Positions 15,526 to 23,564 of a stretch of DNA of 64,000 bases are shown piece after piece (the stretch's first letter is position 1; every line of letters begins with the position of its first letter). The stretch is from JBLHKS01 sp047620505 (GTDB taxonomy: Bacteria > Verrucomicrobiota > Verrucomicrobiia > Verrucomicrobiales > DEV007), in the NCBI GenBank assembly GCA_047620505.1, contig JBLHKS010000001.1, positions 62,001 to 126,000 on the forward strand, given 5' to 3'. The notes beneath the pieces are model-generated. The model had not been told where the DNA came from, searched no databases, and saw only the letters and a list, made by a program, of their open reading frames with translations. The position numbers and the translations under genes were made by a program.

Positions 15526-18500
15526 CTATCGCGAGCCAAATCTCACTTCAATACCTGCAAGAGCCGCTCCTCGGGCTGATGGAGAGCTAAACAGTAATTC
15601 AATACCGTCGGCGACATCAACGTCCTCAATGGTTCGAGTCACGACTCGGTTTCCGCCAGATTCTTTAACGATATCGATATTCGAAATCGCTTTACTGCCT
15701 TGAACAGATACATCGAATTGGCGTTCGCCGGGGGCTACGTTGCCAAGCTCTGCGAAATACAATCGGATCGAGCACTTCGACGAACTCTTGACTCCTTCTG
15801 GCCGTTTAATCGTTAGTTTTTCGATGCCTTCGACGCTGGACGCTCCGATCCAAGCGTTGGTTTCGTTCTCAAGAGCCGAAGAATGAACGCGAGTAAATTT
15901 GACATTGCCGTCCAGTTCAACGGGTGGATTTCTTTCGCCTCCGCTGACTGAAGGATACTCAAAGAAAAGAGTCCCTTCGTTCGATCTTCTATCTCCGGGA
16001 GCACCGAAGTTTATACCGATTCGATCGTCATCGGTTTTCCCTCCGTAGGTCCAGAATTCGGCTTCAGGCATGTGGATGAGGGCTAGGGAAGTCTGATTCT
16101 GATAAGAACAACTGCAGGTTCGGGTATAATCGGGCGCGTTAAGTACCCCGTTGGCTGGAATCAGGTTGTTGGTGCAACTCGAGCGGAATCCTCCCAGATT
16201 TCCGGTTCCTGAGTGGCTCAACAAATCATAGAAGCCCGCCGCACCGGATCGAAACGTAATCAAGTTCTCACTTCCGATCGCTGTGTTGCAGCCGTAGGTC
16301 CGGTGATAGTCCCAACCGGAGTTTTCGCCTGTCAGAAGGTTGATCGCGAAGCCGCCTGATCCGTTCGTCAGAATTTGATCCTTCCAAATAAGACAAGGAC
16401 CGCCGTATTTGATTTCCTTGTCGGCCCAGACCACTTCTCCGGTCGAGCCTTTGAGAGCTATCATTCCTCGATCTGATTCGTCTTCTGCCCGGTCTCTGTA
16501 TTTACTGGAAGCCTGGACTACGATGTCATGTTCCAATGAATAGTTCAGGAAGGTGCCAAATACCTGAGAAGACTCTTTCCAGAGTTCTTTTCCTGTTCGT
16601 AAATCCAGCGCCAGAAGAGCGGGCTTCCCTTTTAGTTGAATTCCACGACGCGCGAGCGAAGAAGCGCGCTCTTTTGTCATAGAATCGATGCAGAACAGGC
16701 GGTCTACGCCGACCGCTATGTTATTATGTCTGAAGTTAAACTCGGCCTCCCGTTCCCAAAGCAGCTTTCCCGAAACTCGGTCAAAGACCATCAATCGCCT
16801 GCTGCCTGAAGCATATCTTGTCTGTGGAAGGTCGGTTTCAACTGGTTCTGCCTCTTCTGGTTCGGCGGTCGGGGTGAAAAGACTCGGGTCGAGAGTGAAA
16901 TCACTACTTCCGCTGCTCGTATTTCTGCCTTCGATCGCTAGAACGTTTCGTCCGGGGCGAAGAGTTACTCCTTTGAGCGAAAACTGCTCGTATCCTGCGG
17001 CCTCGTGCGATTTTACGTCATTATTAGATTTCGAGACTCCCTCTCGTAGTATTTCAACGCCGTTCAGCCACACAATGAATCCGTCATCGTAGTTGATTCG
17101 CAAAATCAGTTCCGTTCCTGCTTCAGCCTCAAAATCGCGACGAATTCGAACTGCGGAGAATTTTCCGCGCATATCAATTTCGGTCGCGTCATCGCCATCT
17201 CCGTAGCCGAATCCAGCTTTTCCGGTTTTCCACTCGCTTGCATCAAATTCAGGCTTTTCCCAATCGTCTGGAGCTTCATCGCCCAGGTGATAGAGCCAGT
17301 TTGAACCCTGGGCGATCACCGAAGTGCCACTGTCGAGGATTTGATCCTTACGATCGCCTTTATCATCGTCTGTTTCGACTGGAGCGGCGGTAGCGACGAG
17401 ATAATCACCGGAAACACTTATATGGCCAAAAAATCCGGGCGTTTCAGATCTGAATTTTCGAACGATTTCACCGTTTTCGGAATCAAGCTCGAGGATTTCT
17501 TCGCCATAAACTGCATAAACTCGATCCGACAGCGAAACGTAGTTGCTGCCGATTTCTCCGGCTCCGGCAAAGTGAGCAGTAACGTTATAATATTGGCCAA
17601 ATCCGGGAAGATCCTTTTCCCACAAGAGCGAACCCGTGTAGACGTCGACCGCACGCAGCAGGTCTGGACCTTCAATAAAAAGACGGCCACCAGCGACTTG
17701 AGGCGAAGGGCCATGGCCGTGACGAGGAAGAATTCCGGCGTGCGATGGGCCGCCAAACCAGAGGACTCCGAGCGGTGCTTTTACGAGGGAATCTTTCGAT
17801 ACAACCGTCTGAGCTGCGTTCGCGTATTGATGAGTCCAATCGTCCGAACCGGGCAGGGGACCTTCGCGGCGAAGCACACTGAATTTGCCTTCGCTCGACC
17901 ATTTTCCGCTTTCGAATTCGCCCTCGACTTGACCATCCAGAATCATCGCACCGCCGTAAGGTCGAAGCGCGGCGAACGCATTTTTGGCGAAGGCCTCAGC
18001 AGCTGCTGGCGTTTCGGTTGTGATCAGTCGGCAAAAATAGGGAGGGAGCGAGACTTTCGCTGGATCGCCCACGAGTGCTGCGAACGACTCGCCATATTCG
18101 ATCAACATCTCGCGCCTCAGCCGATCGATTTTCGCCGGATCCGGGTCGATCGCGATCACATGCGCGGTCGTTTGCTCGACAAGTTCCCTAACGAGAGAGC
18201 CGTCGTCGATCCCGAGGACAAGCACGTACCCCGGTGATTTTCCGAGGATCTTCTTTGCGGCCGCAATTTTATCCCGATGCAATTTCGATTGATCTGGAGC
18301 GGTCCGCTTGAGCTCGTGCGTCGCGATTTTTTCCGGATCGCCCGCTCCGAAGCAGTGCAGCAGCCCATTTTCGGTCACGACGAACAGCCGATCATCTCCG
18401 GCGAGCATCGTGTAAACTTCTGCTCCGTCCTTGAGCTTGGTTTCCCAGACAGGGGCCGATTTTCCCGATTCGTAAGCCGCAATCGCGCTGCCGCCGGACG

Positions 18501-19614
18501 CAAAAAATCGCGAACCAGCCCGGATCCGCCAACTTCCAGGTATCGACTGATCAAGCTGGGTTTCCGAGCGCTCCTCAAATTCTGCGACCGCTTCGCGAAC
18601 TTTTTCCCCGCGCCGATCGACCGATTCGCGCACTTTCAGCTCGACTTCCGAGCTGAAAATCCGAACTCGATCGCCCTCCGATCCGAGCAGAGTTTCAGGC
18701 GAAAAAACCACAGGAGCGGCGGCCTGAATCGCCTTGCCATTCTCCATCGAATACGCGGATTCGCCGCAAAAATACAGATCGCCCAAAGCCCCGACTTCGT
18801 GGCCGCCGTTTCGCTTATCAAACTCGAAATGCCGCAATTCTCCGGTCTCCACATCATAAACTGCAGGCGTCGATCGCCCGCCTGGCACAACAAGATTTCC
18901 GCCAGCAGCTGCCAGGTGCCCTTGCGGGACCACACCGGCAAAACTCGGCGTGCTGTGCGGCTGCGTCGTCCAATTCGTTCCGTCGCCGCTGTTCGTCCAA
19001 ACGATCTCGCCGCTCTCTGGATCGACCGCGTGGATGAAAATGCCCATGAACGACCAAATGCTCGCGGCGAAAAACAGTTTTCCGTCGTGAAGAACGACTC
19101 CGCCTCGAGCGGGCCAGCTCGAGATCAGGCGGTGGTTTCCGATGATAAGCCGCTGCGTCGGCCCGCCGTTCACTTTCCAGATCAGCTCGCCAGATTCGGC
19201 GTTTAGCGCGTAGAGAAAACCGTCATCGGAGTTGAAAAACACCCGCCCGTCACTGGCGATCGGCGCGAATCGAACTGGGCCCTCGGCGAAGAATTTCCAG
19301 AGCTCCTCACCCGTCCGCGTGCTGAAGGCGGTCACGGTGTCTTCGCGGCTGGAAGGAACGAAAATTCGCTCGCCCATGACCACGGGCTCTGCTTGAAGAT
19401 CGAATTGAAGCTTCGCTTGCTCGACCGGCCAGGCGGGTGCGGGGTTCGGCAGTTGCCGGGTCCAGTGGAGTTTCAGATCGGCCGGCAAATCGTCTGGACT
19501 CGCGGAACCACGACCTGAGTCGTAACGCCACATTGGCCAGTCGCCAGCGTGAAGGTTTGAATAGCCGGTCAGAAATCCGGTTATAAGGAGGAGGACAAGA
19601 TGGAAACGTTTCAT
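15526..19614 (-). CDS. Exported PQQ-like beta-propeller chimera with methyltransferase-like insert
   Basis: A 1362-residue exported protein (signal peptide about 1-23, ending LHAG). In order it has a first PQQ-like propeller (about 25-430, with repeated GELLW/GELIW-type blades) and a Rossmann segment of about 130 residues with VLVLGIDDGSLVRELV and VIAIDPDPAKIDRLR, which matches methyltransferase motifs I and II. Next comes a second propeller, interrupted near residues 770-900 by a jelly-roll-like domain (RINYDDGFIVWLNGVEI). The C-terminal domain of about 120 residues resembles malectin-type carbohydrate binding. PQQ-like propellers may bind a quinone cofactor or act as scaffolds. A SAM-dependent domain in an exported protein would lack cofactor, so it may be structural. 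The 5' half is G+C rich and the 3' half less so, suggesting a mosaic origin. A palindrome copy lies at 17997. Confidence 0.85.
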   Translation of the reverse strand: MKRFHLVLLLITGFLTGYSNLHAGDWPMWRYDSGRGSASPDDLPADLKLHWTRQLPNPAPAWPVEQAKLQFDLQAEPVVMGERIFVPSSREDTVTAFSTRTGEELWKFFAEGPVRFAPIASDGRVFFNSDDGFLYALNAESGELIWKVNGGPTQRLIIGNHRLISSWPARGGVVLHDGKLFFAASIWSFMGIFIHAVDPESGEIVWTNSGDGTNWTTQPHSTPSFAGVVPQGHLAAAGGNLVVPGGRSTPAVYDVETGELRHFEFDKRNGGHEVGALGDLYFCGESAYSMENGKAIQAAAPVVFSPETLLGSEGDRVRIFSSEVELKVRESVDRRGEKVREAVAEFEERSETQLDQSIPGSWRIRAGSRFFASGGSAIAAYESGKSAPVWETKLKDGAEVYTMLAGDDRLFVVTENGLLHCFGAGDPEKIATHELKRTAPDQSKLHRDKIAAAKKILGKSPGYVLVLGIDDGSLVRELVEQTTAHVIAIDPDPAKIDRLRREMLIEYGESFAALVGDPAKVSLPPYFCRLITTETPAAAEAFAKNAFAALRPYGGAMILDGQVEGEFESGKWSSEGKFSVLRREGPLPGSDDWTHQYANAAQTVVSKDSLVKAPLGVLWFGGPSHAGILPRHGHGPSPQVAGGRLFIEGPDLLRAVDVYTGSLLWEKDLPGFGQYYNVTAHFAGAGEIGSNYVSLSDRVYAVYGEEILELDSENGEIVRKFRSETPGFFGHISVSGDYLVATAAPVETDDDKGDRKDQILDSGTSVIAQGSNWLYHLGDEAPDDWEKPEFDASEWKTGKAGFGYGDGDDATEIDMRGKFSAVRIRRDFEAEAGTELILRINYDDGFIVWLNGVEILREGVSKSNNDVKSHEAAGYEQFSLKGVTLRPGRNVLAIEGRNTSSGSSDFTLDPSLFTPTAEPEEAEPVETDLPQTRYASGSRRLMVFDRVSGKLLWEREAEFNFRHNNIAVGVDRLFCIDSMTKERASSLARRGIQLKGKPALLALDLRTGKELWKESSQVFGTFLNYSLEHDIVVQASSKYRDRAEDESDRGMIALKGSTGEVVWADKEIKYGGPCLIWKDQILTNGSGGFAINLLTGENSGWDYHRTYGCNTAIGSENLITFRSGAAGFYDLLSHSGTGNLGGFRSSCTNNLIPANGVLNAPDYTRTCSCSYQNQTSLALIHMPEAEFWTYGGKTDDDRIGINFGAPGDRRSNEGTLFFEYPSVSGGERNPPVELDGNVKFTRVHSSALENETNAWIGASSVEGIEKLTIKRPEGVKSSSKCSIRLYFAELGNVAPGERQFDVSVQGSKAISNIDIVKESGGNRVVTRTIEDVDVADGIELLFSSPSARGAALAGIEVRFGSR

Positions 19615-19683
19615 CGAAGGAAGCTCGCTCCGATCAGGCGGCGTCTTCCATCCAAAAAGGAGGGAATCTTTATCGATTCAAAT

Positions 19684-20025
19684 TCAGAGCATGAAGCTCA
19701 ACTCGATCAAAAGAATGATGCCGTCGAATGCCAGAATCGCGGCTCCTCCGAGGCTGAAGCAGGCAAGCACGGTTGCGACGAATTTTCGATTCGCGTCGAG
19801 GGCTCGAGTCAGGTGCTCAAGAAGGTTGAACACAGTCGCGAACAGGATCGCCGCGGGCGGAATTCCAAACCAGAAGCCGACTTCGGATTTGACCGCGGTG
19901 GCAACGATCAGCGTCGCGATGGTGAAAGCGAAAATCGCGACGCTTGGCCGAGTTTGATAAATCCAAAGAAGGCCTTTCCAGATCGAACCCTGGAAGCGTG
20001 GAAGAACAGATGTGTTGGTTTTCAT
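19684..20025 (-). CDS. Small membrane protein of unknown function
   Basis: An ATG at 20025 gives 113 residues with three hydrophobic segments near residues 29-46, 50-68 and 85-106. No motif is recognised. It lies upstream of the PQQ chimera in the same direction with a 69-base gap and may be co-transcribed with it. A plus-strand frame covers the same bases, but its translation is charged and featureless. Confidence 0.6.
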   Translation of the reverse strand: MKTNTSVLPRFQGSIWKGLLWIYQTRPSVAIFAFTIATLIVATAVKSEVGFWFGIPPAAILFATVFNLLEHLTRALDANRKFVATVLACFSLGGAAILAFDGIILLIELSFML

Positions 20026-20098
20026 CACAACCGACGCTGCATGCCGGTTGTGAACGAAGTTTGAAGTGTTCGTGAAAAGCGGGTGAAACCGGACTTCG

Positions 20099-20112
20099 CC
20101 AGCAGCTGCTGG
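20099..20112. repeat. Intergenic 14-base palindrome CCAGCAGCTGCTGG
   Basis: The fully extended form of the dispersed palindrome lies in the 250-base divergent gap between the small membrane protein and the response regulator. It is 78 bases upstream of the TTGCAT promoter candidate. No gene covers it. Confidence 0.93.
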
Positions 20113-20189
20113 GCCGATTCAAATTCAACAGAATAGAACTCCCATAGGAACCGTCCCAACTCCAATTATCAAAAATGCGAAATTTAGCT

Positions 20190-20216
20190 TTGCATTGATT
20201 AAGAAATCTGTATTAT
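20190..20216 (+). promoter_or_regulatory. Promoter candidate for the response regulator
   Basis: TTGCAT (20190-20195) and TATTAT (20211-20216) are spaced by 15 bases, or 16 if TTTGCA is taken as the -35 box. The region is A+T rich, and the start point would be about 50 bases before the ATG at 20276. Confidence 0.4.
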
Positions 20217-20275
20217 CTCAGAATCCGGATTTTCCAATCTCCGAAGAAACCTCCTCAATCCAGCGGATCAAAATT

Positions 20276-21655
20276 ATGGCAAAGTTAACAATCATCGATG
20301 ACGAACCTGGGATTCTCCAGGTCATGAAAAAGCTCGCAGAACGCATGGGGCACGAAACTTATGCGTATCAGAGCGGAACCGAAGGGTTGAACGGCACGCT
20401 TTCGGTTCGACCCGATCTCATGATCGTCGACCTTCGCATTCCGGATCTAAGCGGACTCGACATCATCAAAAGGGCGAAAGCCGAGATTCCGGAGATCGCC
20501 ATTATCATGGTTACTGGCTACAGTTCGGTTGATTCGGCCGTTCAGGCGATGAAACTCGGCGCTTTCGACTATCTTGCTAAGCCTTTCGAACTCGACGATT
20601 TGCAGCGGACGATCAATCGGGCTCTCGCTCAGGAGCACGGTCGCGCGCCGGCTCCGATTTCGATGGATGATGATTCAGAGATCCCAATCGTGTCCTCGCG
20701 GCTGATCGGGGAAAGCCGCGGGATGAAGGAAATTCATTCGATCGTGAAGAAAATTGCCGACAACGACAGCCCGGTGCTGCTCGAAGGCGAATTTGGCTCC
20801 GGCAAGCAGATGGTCGCTCGTGCGATTCACAACAACAGCAAGCGCAACGCCGCTCCGTTCAAAGTTCTGCCTTGCAGCGCATTGCCTGAAGATTTGCTCG
20901 AGGCTGAGCTGTTCGGTGCGGCCGGCAGCCGGGGTGAAACCATTTTCCGCCGCGCTAGTGGCGGAACGGTTTTTCTTGAGGAGATCAACCTCCTGCCAAT
21001 GCGCCTTCAATCGCAGCTCGAGTCCTATCTTGAAGGCGTTGACGCTCGGAGGATGTCGGGCGCGGTTCCGAGCCATATGGATGTTCGATTTGTGGCCTCG
21101 TCGAACGTTCCGCTGGAAACAAATGTGAAGGAGGGTTCTTTCCGCGAAGATCTTTACTACAAGGTCTCGGTGATTCCGATCAACGTTCCGGCTCTGCGAA
21201 ATCGCCGGGAAGACATTCCGCTTTTGAGCGAATATTTCCTCGATCGTTACTCGCGGACGAACGGAACGGTGAAGCCCGCCGTGGACAAATATTCGGCGGA
21301 GTTGCTCGGAAAGTACAACTGGCCTGGCAACGTCAGCGAGCTTCAAAATACTCTTGAGCGCGCTTGCGCGTTTGCGGAAGAAGCACGGATTCGGCCAGCC
21401 GATCTGCCTGGCAAAATCACTCAGAAAGTTGAGATCACGGACGACGAGAACCAATCGATGGTTCACCAGCTGCCGATCGGGACTCAGCTCGCCGAATTTA
21501 TCCGGAAGCAGGAGAAGATGTTCATCCGCGAGACTCTGAAATACAACGGCGGCTCCCGCGAAAAGACTGCGAGCATGCTCGGAATCAGCATCGCCACGCT
21601 TTATCGGAAAATGGGCCTGAAACTTGAGCGCGAAAAGCGGATGCTCAGCGCCTGA
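20276..21655 (+). CDS. NtrC-family response regulator lacking the GAFTGA loop
   Basis: The ATG at 20276 gives 459 residues; the frame extends upstream without conserved content. The receiver domain (1-120) has the acidic pair in TIIDDEPG, phosphoacceptor Asp52 in IVDLRIPD, and the conserved Lys in YLAKPFE. The AAA+ domain (about 150-385) has an altered Walker A (GEFGSGKQ), a Walker B read as FLEEINLLP, and FREDLYYKVSVIPINVPALRNRREDIP near the end. In sigma-54 activators ELFGHEKGAFTGA follows the second motif. Here it reads ELFGAAGSRGETIF, so the GAFTGA loop that contacts sigma-54 is missing. The Fis-type helix-turn-helix at the C-terminus is intact (KTASMLGISIATLYRKMG). It probably regulates without sigma-54. 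No partner kinase is adjacent. Confidence 0.92.
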   Translation: MAKLTIIDDEPGILQVMKKLAERMGHETYAYQSGTEGLNGTLSVRPDLMIVDLRIPDLSGLDIIKRAKAEIPEIAIIMVTGYSSVDSAVQAMKLGAFDYLAKPFELDDLQRTINRALAQEHGRAPAPISMDDDSEIPIVSSRLIGESRGMKEIHSIVKKIADNDSPVLLEGEFGSGKQMVARAIHNNSKRNAAPFKVLPCSALPEDLLEAELFGAAGSRGETIFRRASGGTVFLEEINLLPMRLQSQLESYLEGVDARRMSGAVPSHMDVRFVASSNVPLETNVKEGSFREDLYYKVSVIPINVPALRNRREDIPLLSEYFLDRYSRTNGTVKPAVDKYSAELLGKYNWPGNVSELQNTLERACAFAEEARIRPADLPGKITQKVEITDDENQSMVHQLPIGTQLAEFIRKQEKMFIRETLKYNGGSREKTASMLGISIATLYRKMGLKLEREKRMLSA

Positions 21656-21719
21656 CCCCATAGATTTATCCCAGCACACCAGCCAGCCGGAACGGTTTAA
21701 ATATCGAACCGGCGAGGAG

Positions 21720-21759
21720 CGCCACGAGCCGTTTATTCGGCCGTGGCGTTCTGCTTTTT
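21720..21759 (+). terminator. Rho-independent terminator after the response regulator
   Basis: CGCCACG-A-GCCG (from 21720) pairs with CGGC-CGTGGCG (to 21748) around a 6-base TTTATT loop with one bulged A. A T-run follows at 21755-21759. Confidence 0.78.
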
Positions 21760-21857
21760 GGATATCTCGAAAGACGAATCGATCGATTTCGTATTTAAAG
21801 GATGCGCAGTCTCGCTCCCCGACCAACATTCCGCACGCGGCCTACCGCACATCTACG

Positions 21858-23489
21858 ATGAAAATCGGATTCGCCCAGATTAACACGACCATCGGCGACT
21901 TTGCCGGCAACGCCGAACGCATTTCCCAGGCCTACAAGAAGTGCGTCCGCGAAGGCGCAGAAGTCGTGTTGACGCCTGAGATGAGCATTGTGGGCTACCC
22001 TCCTCGCGATTTGGTCTTTCGCTCGAATTTCATCCCCGAGTCGCTCCAGGTTCGTGATCAACTCGCGAAAATCGCCGACGAAGTGCCTCTTTTTGTCGGC
22101 TACATCGACTACAACGGAGCTGGATCCGGGCCGAAATTCACGAACTCAGCTGCGATGCTTCATAAGGGGCGGGTTCTTGGCCGAGCCGACAAGAGTTTGC
22201 TTCCGACTTACGACGTTTTTGACGAAGCGCGTTACTTTCAGCCAGGCTCGCGACCTCAGATTTGGCAGGCGGGGCCGCGTCGCTTCGGAATCACGATTTG
22301 TGAAGACATTTGGACGGAAGAAAATCTGCCGAACAAGCTCTACGTCGACAATCCGCCAAATTTCGTCGCGCAGCGCGGAGCTGACTTGATTGTGAACCTC
22401 AGCGCATCGCCGTTCAGCGCAGGAAAGCCAAAACGGCGGGCAGAAATGCTGAAAAAGGTTTCGAGTCAGCTTCATCGTCCGATTGCTTACTGCAACGCGG
22501 TAGGCGGGAACGATCATCTGGTCTTCGACGGATATTCGATGGCGGTAAACACGGAGGGGAAACTCGCCCACGTTTTGCCCGGATTTGAGGAGTGCGTCGA
22601 GGTTCGCGATCTGACTAAACCGGGCCAGCAGCTGCTGGAGGAAGAGATCCGCGATATCCGAAAAGCGCTTGTGCTTGGCGTCCGCGATTACGTCGGAAAA
22701 TGTGGCTTCAAGCAGGTCGTGCTCGGCCTCAGCGGCGGAATCGATTCGGCGTTGACGGCGGCAATCGCGGCTGAGGCGATCGGTCCGGAAAATGTGTTAG
22801 GCGTGATGATGCCGAGTCAGATTTCGTCCAAGGGAAGCGTCGATGACTCGGTGAAATTGGCGAAAAATCTCGGAATCGAGATCGAAAAGGTTCCGATCGG
22901 CCGCTCGCTGAACGCGATGAAGGCATCGCTCAAAGGCGCGTTCGGCGACCGCGAAGAGGACGTGACCGAGGAGAATCTCCAAGCGCGCATGCGAGGGATG
23001 ATTTTGATGTCAATCTCGAACAAATTCGGCAGGCTGCTGCTGACGACGGGCAACAAAAGCGAGCTGGCGGTCGGCTACTGCACGATTTACGGCGACATGT
23101 GCGGCGGCTTGGCCGTGATCAGCGATCTGCCGAAAGGTCAGGTCTACGCGTTAGCTCGCTGGATCAATCGCGAGAACGAAATCATCCCTTGGGAGACGAT
23201 CGACAAGGCTCCGAGTGCCGAATTGCGGCCGGATCAGAAGGATCAGGACACGCTACCGCCTTACGATGTGCTCGATCAGATTCTTGAGTTGTTAGTCGAG
23301 CAGGCGCGGAGCGTGAAAGAGGTCGTTAATAAAGGTTTTGATGAGGAAACGGTTCGCTGGATCGCGCGTCGGGTTGATTTAAACGAATGGAAACGGCAGC
23401 AGGCCGCACCGGGGATTCGGGTAACGACCAAGGCGTTCGGGGTGGGGCGGCGGATCCCGATTGCGCAGCGATTTTGGGAAACGGGCTGA
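21858..23489 (+). CDS. nadE: Glutamine-dependent NAD+ synthetase
   Basis: The ATG at 21858 begins the conserved MKIGFAQINTTIGDF segment; frame upstream of it lies behind a terminator. The 543-residue protein has an N-terminal nitrilase-type glutaminase domain with Glu in VVLTPEMSIVGYPPRDL, Lys in DKSLLPTYDVFDE and nucleophile Cys148 in ITICEDIW. The C-terminal synthetase domain has the PP-loop LSGGIDSAL (about 295), TTGNKSE and the KAPSAELRP stretch. It amidates nicotinic acid adenine dinucleotide to NAD+ using ammonia tunnelled from glutamine. Length and motifs fit the two-domain bacterial type. A 14-base palindrome copy lies at 22625. Confidence 0.97.
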   Translation: MKIGFAQINTTIGDFAGNAERISQAYKKCVREGAEVVLTPEMSIVGYPPRDLVFRSNFIPESLQVRDQLAKIADEVPLFVGYIDYNGAGSGPKFTNSAAMLHKGRVLGRADKSLLPTYDVFDEARYFQPGSRPQIWQAGPRRFGITICEDIWTEENLPNKLYVDNPPNFVAQRGADLIVNLSASPFSAGKPKRRAEMLKKVSSQLHRPIAYCNAVGGNDHLVFDGYSMAVNTEGKLAHVLPGFEECVEVRDLTKPGQQLLEEEIRDIRKALVLGVRDYVGKCGFKQVVLGLSGGIDSALTAAIAAEAIGPENVLGVMMPSQISSKGSVDDSVKLAKNLGIEIEKVPIGRSLNAMKASLKGAFGDREEDVTEENLQARMRGMILMSISNKFGRLLLTTGNKSELAVGYCTIYGDMCGGLAVISDLPKGQVYALARWINRENEIIPWETIDKAPSAELRPDQKDQDTLPPYDVLDQILELLVEQARSVKEVVNKGFDEETVRWIARRVDLNEWKRQQAAPGIRVTTKAFGVGRRIPIAQRFWETG

Positions 23490-23564
23490 AAATCCGGTCG
23501 TCGTTCATCTTGAGCATCTCGGATTACGCCTTGTCTGAATTCGGCGATGCTCCATCTTTCACTC

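Noticed and set aside
19600..20064. Plus-strand frame over the small membrane protein
   Set aside because: It is charged and featureless, while the minus-strand product has three convincing membrane segments.
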